In this document: piece after piece, positions 35,502-43,843 of the stretch
Layout: each line of letters opens with the position of its first letter
How positions within the stretch are numbered: position 1 is the first letter of the stretch
Assembly (NCBI GenBank): GCA_030065615.1
Contig: JASJDR010000001.1
Location: 62,001-126,000, forward strand
DNA: 64,000 bases
Source of the DNA: Xenococcus sp. MO_188.B8
GTDB lineage: Bacteria; Cyanobacteriota; Cyanobacteriia; Cyanobacteriales; Xenococcaceae
Reading direction: 5' to 3'
Made by a program: the position numbers and the translations under genes
Notes under the pieces: generated by a model
What the model was told of the DNA's origin: nothing
What the model saw: the letters and a program-made list of their open reading frames with translations, nothing else
The model's database searches: none

Positions 35502-37550
35502 CTAACCTTTTCCCTGAACCATGAGCCAACTTCTTAATACTTCGGCGACACTCCAGGCTTGGGCAAAACAACCTCTAGGAGTAAAAGGCACATCGGCATC
35601 AAAAATTTCGCTAATGCTTCCGAGACAACCATCCTGTAAATGGTTAGCCATTGGCTCGATAAAACTACGAGCTAGTTCAGGATTTTGGTAAATTTTTAAG
35701 TGAGCCTGAACAAAATGACCAATCAACCAACCCCAAGTAGTTCCCTGATGATAACTCCCATCACGCTGTAATTGATTGCCACCATAGATTCCGACATAAT
35801 CAGGATGATTAGGAGCAAGAGAGCGCAATCCATAGGAAGTCAGTAAAATTTGTCCTACCTTATCTACTACCATTTTTTGCTGTGATTTCTGGAGGAGCGC
35901 TGAGTATTCGCCCGCAACCTTCTGCAAACTCATTGAAGGCAAAGAAATAGCAAAAATTTGATTGGGACGAAAACTAGGATCATTCCCTTCAGGAGTATCA
36001 ATTACGTCGTAGCAGTAACCGCCAGCTTCATACCAAAATCTCTTGAAATGCGATCGCGTTTTGGCTATTAGCTCTTGATATTTAAGCGCAGATTCACCCA
36101 AAATTTGAGCAAAATAGACCATACAGACTAAAGCATTGTACCAAAGAGCATTTACTTCTACAGGCTTACCAATACGCGGTGTAACTACCCAATCTCCCAC
36201 TTTGGCATCCATCCAAGTAAGCTGTACTCCTGCTTCTCCAGCATAGAGTAAACCATCATCATCCATCTGAATCTTGTAACGAGTACCTTTAATATGCCAG
36301 TCAATGATTTCCGCTAAGAGAGGAAATAATTCGGCTAAGAATTCTCGATCTGCTGTCGCTGTGTAATAGTTGCCAATCGCCTCAAAATACCACAAAGTAG
36401 CATCTACAGTATTGTATTCTGGAGTTGATCCAGCATCGGGAAACAGATTGGGTAACATTCCCCGATCTACATACTTAGCAAAGGTGCGGAGAATAGTTTT
36501 CGCTATCTCATAACGCCCTGTAGAGATCGTTAATCCTGGTAGAGCAATCATCGTGTCTCTACCCCAATCAGTAAACCAAGGGTAGCCTGCAATAATAGTT
36601 TTGCCTTCAGGGTTATCCTGTAACGGGCGATCGACAATAAATTGATCTGCTGCTAAAACTAACTGTTCGCTCCAATGGTTAGATTTACCAGGATCAGGGT
36701 TTGTAGCTAAAAAATTAGAAAAATACCAAAGATTGAGTAATTTACTTTCTCTACTACTTTTCTCCTGCAAACTAACTTTGCTATCTAATTGAGGGTCGTT
36801 CTTCGTACTAGCAACAACAGTTATCGAATCTCCTGGCTGTAAGCTAATCTTGCCTGTAGCAGCATGAAGATGATCTTCTAGATCGTCTAATCCTCGATAT
36901 TTCTCGACAGCTAAAGCAAAATCACGATACCAAGTATTATTGTTTTCCCAACGAAAGTTACTTTTTTGAGCTTCCTGGGTAGCCAATAAATATAAGCTTG
37001 GCGCATCAGCCCAGGCTTTAATTTCTAAACCTTGTTCTCGGTATCTATTGATCGAGAATAACGATCTCCCTTCAGTTTTGCCGTGATGATCGCGATAGTT
37101 AACTAATGCTTTGAGGAATAAAGTTAAAGACTGACTACCTCGCTGAAAGCTATAGCGAATATAGGTAGTATTTTCTCCCTGCTCCATCCAAATACGCTTT
37201 TCTAGTAACCCATCAGCAAAGGCAAAATACCAGACTGGGGTAGTACCTTCTAAATGAAAACTCTCTATATTCAGATATCCTTGGGGTTCAACTGTGCCAT
37301 CTGCCCAACGGTTAGTATAAAGATCGTAAAATTGTCCGTTGTACTGAACAACTTCATCAAATTTAGTTACTAGTAAACTTCGGGCTACAGGCGGTTTTAA
37401 AGCAGCGACCAGAAAACCATGATAGCGTCTGGTTAAGATATCTGCGATCGTTCCTGAAGCATAACCGCCAATCCCATTAGTAACTAGCCATTCTCGCGAC
37501 TCCGCAATTTTTAAGTTACTACATACTTCCCGCCCAAACTGGAGATCCAT
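35502..37550 (-). CDS. Amylo-alpha-1,6-glucosidase (GH133-type glycogen debranching enzyme)
   Basis: This 682-residue enzyme has the N-terminal GDE_N domain (about 10-210: REWLVTNGIGGYASGTIADILTRRYHGFLVAA). The C-terminal (alpha/alpha)6 barrel (about 290-680) contains GYPWFTDWGRDTMIALPGLTISTGRYE, LPNLFPDAGSTPEYNTVDATLWYFEAI, VQLTWMDAKVGDWVVTPRIGKPVEVNALWYNAL, PNQIFAISLP, YGLRSLAP and GSYHQGTTWGWLIG. This is the typical bacterial glycogen-debranching glucosidase pattern with acidic catalytic candidates in WGRD and VDATLW. It would remove alpha-1,6-linked branches from glycogen in the cytoplasm. Its upstream region (37551-38273) has nothing else clear. No other glycogen genes are in the window. 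Confidence 0.92.
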   Translation of the reverse strand: MDLQFGREVCSNLKIAESREWLVTNGIGGYASGTIADILTRRYHGFLVAALKPPVARSLLVTKFDEVVQYNGQFYDLYTNRWADGTVEPQGYLNIESFHLEGTTPVWYFAFADGLLEKRIWMEQGENTTYIRYSFQRGSQSLTLFLKALVNYRDHHGKTEGRSLFSINRYREQGLEIKAWADAPSLYLLATQEAQKSNFRWENNNTWYRDFALAVEKYRGLDDLEDHLHAATGKISLQPGDSITVVASTKNDPQLDSKVSLQEKSSRESKLLNLWYFSNFLATNPDPGKSNHWSEQLVLAADQFIVDRPLQDNPEGKTIIAGYPWFTDWGRDTMIALPGLTISTGRYEIAKTILRTFAKYVDRGMLPNLFPDAGSTPEYNTVDATLWYFEAIGNYYTATADREFLAELFPLLAEIIDWHIKGTRYKIQMDDDGLLYAGEAGVQLTWMDAKVGDWVVTPRIGKPVEVNALWYNALVCMVYFAQILGESALKYQELIAKTRSHFKRFWYEAGGYCYDVIDTPEGNDPSFRPNQIFAISLPSMSLQKVAGEYSALLQKSQQKMVVDKVGQILLTSYGLRSLAPNHPDYVGIYGGNQLQRDGSYHQGTTWGWLIGHFVQAHLKIYQNPELARSFIEPMANHLQDGCLGSISEIFDADVPFTPRGCFAQAWSVAEVLRSWLMVQGKG

Positions 37551-38273
37551 GATTAATATTTCATTGTTGATGGTTTTTATTTTATTTCCCTATCCCTCTT
37601 CACTATTACCTTAATTTTGCCAAGTTGTATTGGTTAATTTATGTGTAATTCGCTTTAAAGTATTGATAGATACTGTTAATTCAGCGACCACGCAGTGCCT
37701 CGCTTTGCGAGATCCCATTGAAATAGTAATTCAGCAACAACAAGATTACGAACAAACACCTTTAATTTTGAATTCTAGATCAAACTCGCTCGTCAAATTG
37801 GCATGACTCTAATCAAGTTATCCAAAGATAATTGTGTAATATACTGAATTTTATTTATAGTTTATAACTAATTCATGAAGTTTATTATTGATTGTAGATA
37901 GGATTTTCATGAAAATAATATATTTGTATGTTTTTTCGATGAATTAATTTAAAAAAACAGTATTTTCCATAATTTACTTGAGCAAAAAGTTTTTGCTAAA
38001 TTAATAAATAATCAAGTGAACTTCACAAAAACATAATCTTTCACAATAAAGAATAAATAATATTACAAAATACTCATAAAATATTCATAATATAGTCACA
38101 ACTTGTGCGCTTACCTTCTTATCTTCCCTAACGGGACGAATAGAGTTTTCCTTGCATCTTAAGTTGATGCGGAGTCGTTCGTCAAGATTAAGTATAGATT
38201 AAGCATAATAATTTGTGAAAATATTGTGCATGTAAGATGGAGTTTTTATCAAGAATAATTGGAAAACAAAAAT
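37551..38273. other. Long AT-rich intergenic region upstream of two divergent genes
   Basis: This 723-base gap holds the promoters of the debranching enzyme gene (minus) and of the lysozyme gene (plus). I see no ORF with coding character, no IS end and no RNA gene. The stretch 37840-38100 is extremely AT-rich, with several AAAATATT-like words. Confidence 0.6.
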
Positions 38274-39041
38274 ATGAAAAACAATTGTCAAAGTCAACTA
38301 ATTCCTCAAGCTATAGCAATTCTTACTCTCACTAATGTTTTTTTTCTGGTTTTTTCTCAAGCAGCTTTAAGTAACTCGATTAATCCTACAGGAACTCTAA
38401 GAGATTTTAGTGATCAACATCCTGACTTTGAACGCCAAAATAGACAACATGGATTTCATTTTGATTTAGAAACTACAACTCAAGAAAATTCTGATCAATG
38501 GTATAGAAATATCCCAAATATTAATCAAACTATGGAGTTTTCAATTGAGCTGACTGATGATAATAGTGATGGAGTTTATCGTTATCAAAAAGAAGAATTT
38601 TTATCCCAAGCTTTAAAAATAATCCAAGAATTTGAAGGCTTTCGTGAGCAGGCTTATATCGATACCGATGGTACTCCCGTGATTGGCTATGGTTTATCGA
38701 AAGTAGATGGTAGAAAAATCCAATTAGGAGATCGCATTTCTGTGGCTAAAGCTGATGCGGCTTTGAAGAAACAAGTGCTACATCTGCAAGAACAAATTAA
38801 GTCTATGGTTAAAGTAAAACTCAACAGCAATCAATTAAGCGCTTTAATTTCTTTTGCCTTTAATGTTGGTATCCATGGGGTGAAAAGAAGTACTTTGCTC
38901 AAGAAACTCAACGCCGGAGATTATGTGGGTGCTGCTAATGAATTCCCCCGTTGGAATAAAGCTCATGTTAGAGGTCAACTTGTTCCATTGGCAGGATTAA
39001 CCAGAAGAAGAGAGGCAGAAAAACAGTTATTTCTTGAGTGA
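38274..39041 (+). CDS. Exported GH24 (T4-type) lysozyme
   Basis: This 255-residue protein starts at the ATG MKNNCQSQ; a TTG 15 bases upstream is in frame. A signal peptide (AIAILTLTNVFFLVFSQAALS) is followed by a ~85-residue linker and a GH24 lysozyme domain (about 105-255). The catalytic Glu-Asp-Thr set of T4 lysozyme is visible: EFEGFREQAYIDTDGTPVIGYG. LNSNQLSALISFAFNVG and the RWNKAHVRGQLVPLAGLTRRREAEKQLFL end also fit the endolysin family. It would cut peptidoglycan outside the cell membrane. No holin or phage genes are nearby, so a housekeeping or competition role is more likely than prophage lysis. Confidence 0.9.
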   Translation: MKNNCQSQLIPQAIAILTLTNVFFLVFSQAALSNSINPTGTLRDFSDQHPDFERQNRQHGFHFDLETTTQENSDQWYRNIPNINQTMEFSIELTDDNSDGVYRYQKEEFLSQALKIIQEFEGFREQAYIDTDGTPVIGYGLSKVDGRKIQLGDRISVAKADAALKKQVLHLQEQIKSMVKVKLNSNQLSALISFAFNVGIHGVKRSTLLKKLNAGDYVGAANEFPRWNKAHVRGQLVPLAGLTRRREAEKQLFLE

Positions 39042-39060
39042 TCTCACAACAACCTGATAA

Positions 39061-39204
39061 CTTTATTTTTAATTGTTGAATAGACTTGATCGCCGCTTCA
39101 ACGATTAAGTCTGGTTGTCGCTGAAAAATAGCTTCCAGTTCATTCTATATTTGCAAGATTTCGGTTAAGCGACGTTTTGCATTTGGGTTAAAGTTTAGAA
39201 TTGT
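39061..39204 (-). pseudogene. Decayed nucleotidyltransferase (MntA-like) fragment
   Basis: Read on the minus strand, the sequence gives LNFNPNAKRRLTEILQI, an in-frame stop, then NELEAIFQRQPDLIVEAAIKS. This resembles the C-terminal half of small minimal nucleotidyltransferases (MNT antitoxin family), which typically have a stretch like FNPNAKRGL...DLEAIFGRKVDLI. Just upstream, ADNSKL in another frame fits a decayed active-site DSDLDLL-type segment. A stop and a frameshift make it a remnant. No HEPN partner is visible. Confidence 0.5.
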
Positions 39205-39456
39205 CAGCTTTAGAAGAACAACTCAAAGAATAGAAGCATGGCTCTTGGATTTTTTCGACAGACAAAATCAACATTCAGTAACAAAGTTAGCCAAAAAATC
39301 ATCCCTGTTATTATGATTTCTGAAAACAAGGATGATTAAACTTGATATCGCAAATTAACAACATCGATTAGTTATAGTTGATAAGACGCGATCGCTATAT
39401 GGCAATTCTGTAAGTATTGAACCAAGCGAGCGAATTACCACTAGAGCAGATCGTAT

Positions 39457-41196
39457 TTACATAGCTGAGAAATCTTCCAACTGAGCGGCAAAAAACGGAT
39501 TGTCTGGTAAGGTTTTAATATCAGCGTTCAGCTCAATAATGTCTGTGAGACTTAGTTGTGACAGCCAGTCTAAAGCCGTGCCGCTGCTACCTAAATGCAG
39601 TGTATCCCAGGAAACCAAATCTAGATCCTTTTGATACCAAAATCGATCGCCGTCGCGCAAACGCTCGAACTGGTCTTCTAAAATTGCTTCGTTTAGTTCA
39701 CCGATACTTGCACCAGCCAAGTGATCTTCAGCCAGCATTCCGATTATTGGGTCGATACGATCAACATTGCCATAAAGCGTTTCTAGTGATTTTGCTATTT
39801 CTGAGTTATGGGTGATGTCCTCAAAGCTAATTACTCTTTCTAGTCCATAAGCTTCTCTAGTATCGTTATAGGTTGACAAGCCATGGTCGCGACCGCGCTG
39901 AATGTCTAATGCAAGGAGATCGGTCCCGTTGGTAACTGGCCCACCACTAGGAGCACCAACAAACAATATATTGCGTAAGCTATCTACTACTTTTAAATCA
40001 GTCGCTTCTTGTACCTCCGTCCCCAAGCCGCGTAAAATCGGCTCTATCCCACCTGCTTCAATAATGATACTGGGATTGAAAAATGCTTGAGTTAAATCAA
40101 GCGAACCGGCGTCAATCGAACTGCCATCTTCCTTCAGACGGGGAATAGTCCCGGCATTCTGGCTGTGACCCATTCCCCGAAAACCTATGGTTGCAAATTC
40201 ATTGGTCACGGATGCATCTACGCTAGGATCATAACCAGTATAAGGGTCAAGGGTTACTCCTAGTGCCGGAAGAAACTCATTGTAGGTGATTGCTTGGATT
40301 TCAGCCCCAACAAGCTTACGAGCTCGTTGATAGATCTCTCCATCACGTTCAGCTGAATCGGTTGGTAAGTCTGTGTGGGTAGTATCGATTAGATCGGCTA
40401 GACGGTTATGCTCACGGACAAACAAGGTAGTCAGAGACGTTAGCGCCACATTTTCGTTAGCGCGAGTATCTCCCGCTATAAACAACTCAGAATCTATAGC
40501 GATGTTCTCAGTACTATCCATAGCTGGTGCATTAAATGCATTACCGCGAATGGGCAGCAAGTCTCCTGTTGAGTGTGGACTAACTTTAAGTTTGCCTTGC
40601 TCAAAAGTACGCAGCCAATTAGCCCGCTGTTCATCACTGCCATAAATCATACTACCGTCTATCCATGCAGTAACATTACTTATTTGTTGACGAGGATTGC
40701 TAGGATTATTCCCTGTACGGAGATCGAAAATCGATCTAGTGACAGGAATAACCGAACCTGATGGATAAATTGGATCGCCCTCGGGAATAGAAATGTCAAT
40801 AGTTTCAACTCCTTGAAATTGTGGCAGAAATAAAGGTGGACCAAAAGGCAGGAGAGGAGGGGCAGAGATGAGAAAGAATTGAGAATTGCCGTAGACCGAC
40901 TCAGTTCCCTGCCCTTGTTGACGCTGAGTAGAAACCAGATCGTGGTCGATAAATTGTCCCCACGCCCAGACATAATCACTGAGGTTTCTTTTATCTGGTA
41001 GAGATTCTGTCTGGTTCGACAATGTATTACTTATGAAACGGGGATTGGGGAAATCAAGATGCGCCAGTGCTGAAATTCCGTCGCTATAAGCAGCTGGTGC
41101 TTTACGGCTTAAATTCTCGCCAGCTCTTCCTAAGTTAAGGATTTTAGGGTTGTTGTAACTACCGTCAATAGAACGATATTTTGCAAATATGCTCAT
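39457..41196 (-). CDS. Animal-type haem peroxidase (bacterial peroxinectin-like)
   Basis: This 579-residue protein is in the peroxidase-cyclooxygenase superfamily. The distal His85 lies in WGQFIDHDLVSTQ, which also contains the covalent-haem-type Asp and calcium-loop residues. The proximal His344 lies in FATIGFRGMGHSQNAG with the distal-side Arg before it. LFVREHNRLADLI, NEFLPALG and DIQRGRDHGLSTYNDTREAYGL are further family blocks. It has no N-terminal signal peptide (MSIFAKYRSIDG). It ends LEDFSAM, similar to the ends of the two SBBP proteins encoded divergently next to it, consistent with a C-terminal (type I) secretion signal. Such enzymes oxidise halides or organic substrates with hydrogen peroxide; the substrate here is unknown. 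Confidence 0.9.
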   Translation of the reverse strand: MSIFAKYRSIDGSYNNPKILNLGRAGENLSRKAPAAYSDGISALAHLDFPNPRFISNTLSNQTESLPDKRNLSDYVWAWGQFIDHDLVSTQRQQGQGTESVYGNSQFFLISAPPLLPFGPPLFLPQFQGVETIDISIPEGDPIYPSGSVIPVTRSIFDLRTGNNPSNPRQQISNVTAWIDGSMIYGSDEQRANWLRTFEQGKLKVSPHSTGDLLPIRGNAFNAPAMDSTENIAIDSELFIAGDTRANENVALTSLTTLFVREHNRLADLIDTTHTDLPTDSAERDGEIYQRARKLVGAEIQAITYNEFLPALGVTLDPYTGYDPSVDASVTNEFATIGFRGMGHSQNAGTIPRLKEDGSSIDAGSLDLTQAFFNPSIIIEAGGIEPILRGLGTEVQEATDLKVVDSLRNILFVGAPSGGPVTNGTDLLALDIQRGRDHGLSTYNDTREAYGLERVISFEDITHNSEIAKSLETLYGNVDRIDPIIGMLAEDHLAGASIGELNEAILEDQFERLRDGDRFWYQKDLDLVSWDTLHLGSSGTALDWLSQLSLTDIIELNADIKTLPDNPFFAAQLEDFSAM

Positions 41197-41484
41197 GAGT
41201 CTTATTTCTATGGATATTGAGATAGTATTCGCAGATTTTAGTGGGTGGGCGATATCAAATATAAAACCTATATCACAGTAATTGCTTGGTCTGATTGTCT
41301 AAACCATTATTTAGTAATTCTTTGGGTATTTTATAAATAAATATACCTACCTACTTAAAAATAATATTAATTTTACATTTTAGCTAATTTTTTTATTTTA
41401 TAACATTTTTAATTTTACCGTATTTATTTCAAACAGCTAAAAATTGACATATAAAGGATTTTAAGAGTTTGAAATTGATAATAA

Positions 41485-41525
41485 TGTAGATTTTTTCTAC
41501 AATTTTTTATGTAGATTTTTTCTAT
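41485..41525. promoter_or_regulatory. Two copies of a 15-base GTAGATTTTTTCTAC element
   Basis: GTAGATTTTTTCTAC at 41486-41500 is itself an inverted repeat (GTAGA, 5 T, TCTAC). GTAGATTTTTTCTAT follows at 41511-41525. They lie 127-166 bases before the first SBBP gene and 290 bases or more before the divergent peroxidase gene. A third copy is upstream of the second SBBP gene, so a shared regulator-binding site is plausible. The rest of 41197-41651 is AT-rich. Confidence 0.5.
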
Positions 41526-41651
41526 AGACAACTTTTTAAAAATATATTTAAATGAATTATTAGCAATAGGTATAATGCTTATATTTGAGATTAGGAATAC
41601 TTACGAATATTCCGCATAAATTAAGAAAAAACTAACGTTAAGTTCTTTAAG

Positions 41652-43562
41652 ATGGATACAGCCAGCAATAATCTAGCTTTTGTAGACCCAAATGTAGTAA
41701 GACTCAGAAAAGAGCTCGTAGACCCAGTTTTAACTTTTGTCAAATTCTTGACGCCTAATAGCGAACCTAACTATTTTGCTGATGAAGAAAGTGAAATTAT
41801 CTGGGGACGCGATGGCAACGATAGCCTCTTAGGTTTCGATCCAGGTACGAACAATCGAGATCAAACACAAATTGATATTTTCTTAGGTGATAGTGAGGAT
41901 TTAGTAGCTGCAGCTTTTGGTACTGCAAATTTACCAGGAATAATTGCAGGTGTTAACGAGGTATTTTTTGGCACAGATACAAATATAGTTGAATTGGTCA
42001 GTAGGGAATTCAACGACAGATTGATTGCTGGAGCTCGTGATTGGCAAGACAGATATATTCTGGGTGATTGGCAACAGCCTTATTACGTCAGCGATTCAGG
42101 AGCCAGTTTAAGACAATTTGCTTCAATAGCTGATTTTAGTCCTAGCAAAGATATCATCCAGCTCCACGGCACCCCAGAAGATTATCAGTTGGTAGAAGCT
42201 TTTAACGCAACGGCAATATTCTGGCAGCAGGAAAGTGGCTCTGACCTAATCGCTTTTTTGCCGTTGGTTTCTGGTTTAAATTTAGAAGATGAATACTTTA
42301 AGTTCACTGGATATAGTCCTCCCCCAGGACCATTTATAGAGTCAGTTCAGCAAATTGGAACAGCGGGAATTGACTTTGTATTCAATTCAACTACCGATCC
42401 CGAGGGCAATGTATATATTGGGGGAGGAACTAGTGGGAATCTAGAAGGAACTGCTACAGGAATTAGAGATGCTTGGATAACTAAGTTTGACAGTCATGGC
42501 AATCAGTTGTGGAGTCAGCAGTTCGGTACTACTGATACAGAAAACTCTTGGGCTTTAGCCAATGATGGCAGCAATGTTTATGTAGCAGGAAATACTACTG
42601 GCGACTTGGTTGGAAGCAATTTAGGAGGAGAAGATGTTTATTTATCGAAGTTCGATAGCGATGGAAACCAGCTGTGGACTCGTCAATTTGGTAGTTCGAC
42701 TTTCGATCAATCTTTTGCTGTTGTTACCGACAGTCAAGGCAATATCTATCAGTCTGGTTACACTATAGGTAATGTGGGAGGCCCTAACAAAAATGAAGAA
42801 GATATTCAACCATCGACAGATCCCTGGCTGACGAAGTTCGATAGTGATGGCAATCAGCTATGGACTCGTCAATTTGGCACGATATCTAATGACGATACTT
42901 ATGGTCTAGCCACTGATAAAGATGACAACATCATTATGGGTGGATGGACTTTTAAGGATTTAGCTGGAGAGAATGCCGGATTCTATGATCCTTGGATCAC
43001 TAAATTTGATGGTGATGGCAATCAGCTGTGGACTCGTCAATTTGGTACCATCGATTATGACTTTCTGTGGGATCTTGATACTGATAGTCATGGTAATATC
43101 TATGCTACAGGTTGGACTCTAGGAGATTTAGGAGGGGTCAATGCTGGCTCTTATGATCCTTGGATAGCTAAATACGACAGCAATGGTAATCAAATGTGGC
43201 TGAAGCAGTTTGGCACTAGCAGTGATGATGGCTCTTTTTTGGGGGGCATCGAAATAGACTCCAATGACCATATTTTCTTGACTGGATATACCGATGGCAA
43301 CTTAGGGGGAGATAATGCTGGTTCTTACGATGCTTGGGTAGCTAAATACGATACAAAGGGTAATCAGCTATGGCTGGAACAGTTTGGCACTTCTGATTAT
43401 GAATATGCTGGCAGTGTTAGTTCTGACAATAATGGTAGTCTCTACGTCACGGGAGTAACAGAAGGCTCTTTAGGAGATCTCAATGCTGGGTCTTACGATT
43501 CTTGGGTCGCAAAGCTTGATATCGAGTCAGGTCACTTACAAGACTTTTCTGGAATGCTTTAA
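41652..43562 (+). CDS. SBBP-repeat beta-propeller surface or secreted protein (1)
   Basis: This 636-residue protein has no signal peptide. The N-terminal domain (about 45-215) contains IIWGRDGNDSLLGFDPG, RDWQDRYILGDWQQPYYV and IADFSPSKDIIQLHGTPEDYQL. This resembles a cyanobacterial calcium-binding/RTX-like module with GRDGND as a nonapeptide-like core. From about 225 on there are some seven SBBP repeats of ~60 residues with WLTKFDSDGNQLWTRQFGT and NIYATGWTLGDLGG, expected to fold as a propeller. It ends LQDFSGML. It is a paralogue of the next gene and divergent from the peroxidase. Surface or extracellular location and export by its C-terminus are inferences. Confidence 0.85.
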   Translation: MDTASNNLAFVDPNVVRLRKELVDPVLTFVKFLTPNSEPNYFADEESEIIWGRDGNDSLLGFDPGTNNRDQTQIDIFLGDSEDLVAAAFGTANLPGIIAGVNEVFFGTDTNIVELVSREFNDRLIAGARDWQDRYILGDWQQPYYVSDSGASLRQFASIADFSPSKDIIQLHGTPEDYQLVEAFNATAIFWQQESGSDLIAFLPLVSGLNLEDEYFKFTGYSPPPGPFIESVQQIGTAGIDFVFNSTTDPEGNVYIGGGTSGNLEGTATGIRDAWITKFDSHGNQLWSQQFGTTDTENSWALANDGSNVYVAGNTTGDLVGSNLGGEDVYLSKFDSDGNQLWTRQFGSSTFDQSFAVVTDSQGNIYQSGYTIGNVGGPNKNEEDIQPSTDPWLTKFDSDGNQLWTRQFGTISNDDTYGLATDKDDNIIMGGWTFKDLAGENAGFYDPWITKFDGDGNQLWTRQFGTIDYDFLWDLDTDSHGNIYATGWTLGDLGGVNAGSYDPWIAKYDSNGNQMWLKQFGTSSDDGSFLGGIEIDSNDHIFLTGYTDGNLGGDNAGSYDAWVAKYDTKGNQLWLEQFGTSDYEYAGSVSSDNNGSLYVTGVTEGSLGDLNAGSYDSWVAKLDIESGHLQDFSGML

Positions 43563-43682
43563 CCAAAAATATTTGAAGGAGATTCAGAAGCATTTAAAGA
43601 CTAGTATAATCTAATATGTTTAGAAGTTAATATAAATTCAATACTGAGTTTTGGGGGAAGCTTAACATTTTTGTAAGAAAGT

Positions 43683-43697
43683 GTAGATTTTTTCCAC
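43683..43697. promoter_or_regulatory. Third GTAGATTTTTTCYAC element, upstream of second SBBP gene
   Basis: GTAGATTTTTTCCAC lies 147 bases before the ATG of the second SBBP gene, close to the spacing of the copies before the first SBBP gene. It is followed by GGAAAAAATG. The match over 14 of 15 bases in both paralogous upstream regions supports shared regulation or simple duplication of the upstream region. Confidence 0.45.
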
Positions 43698-43843
43698 GGA
43701 AAAAATGAAAAATCTTATGTTAACTAAATCAGTAAGCGATGACAGATGCCACCTTAACTAAAAATTTGTTCCCAAATCACTTTCACACCTAACATCTGGC
43801 ATCTAAATTTTCTGTTTTTGGTTAAATTAATCCTACTTATCCT

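Noticed and set aside
38274-39041. Prophage lysis gene
   Set aside because: The lysozyme has a normal signal peptide and no holin, terminase or structural phage genes are near.
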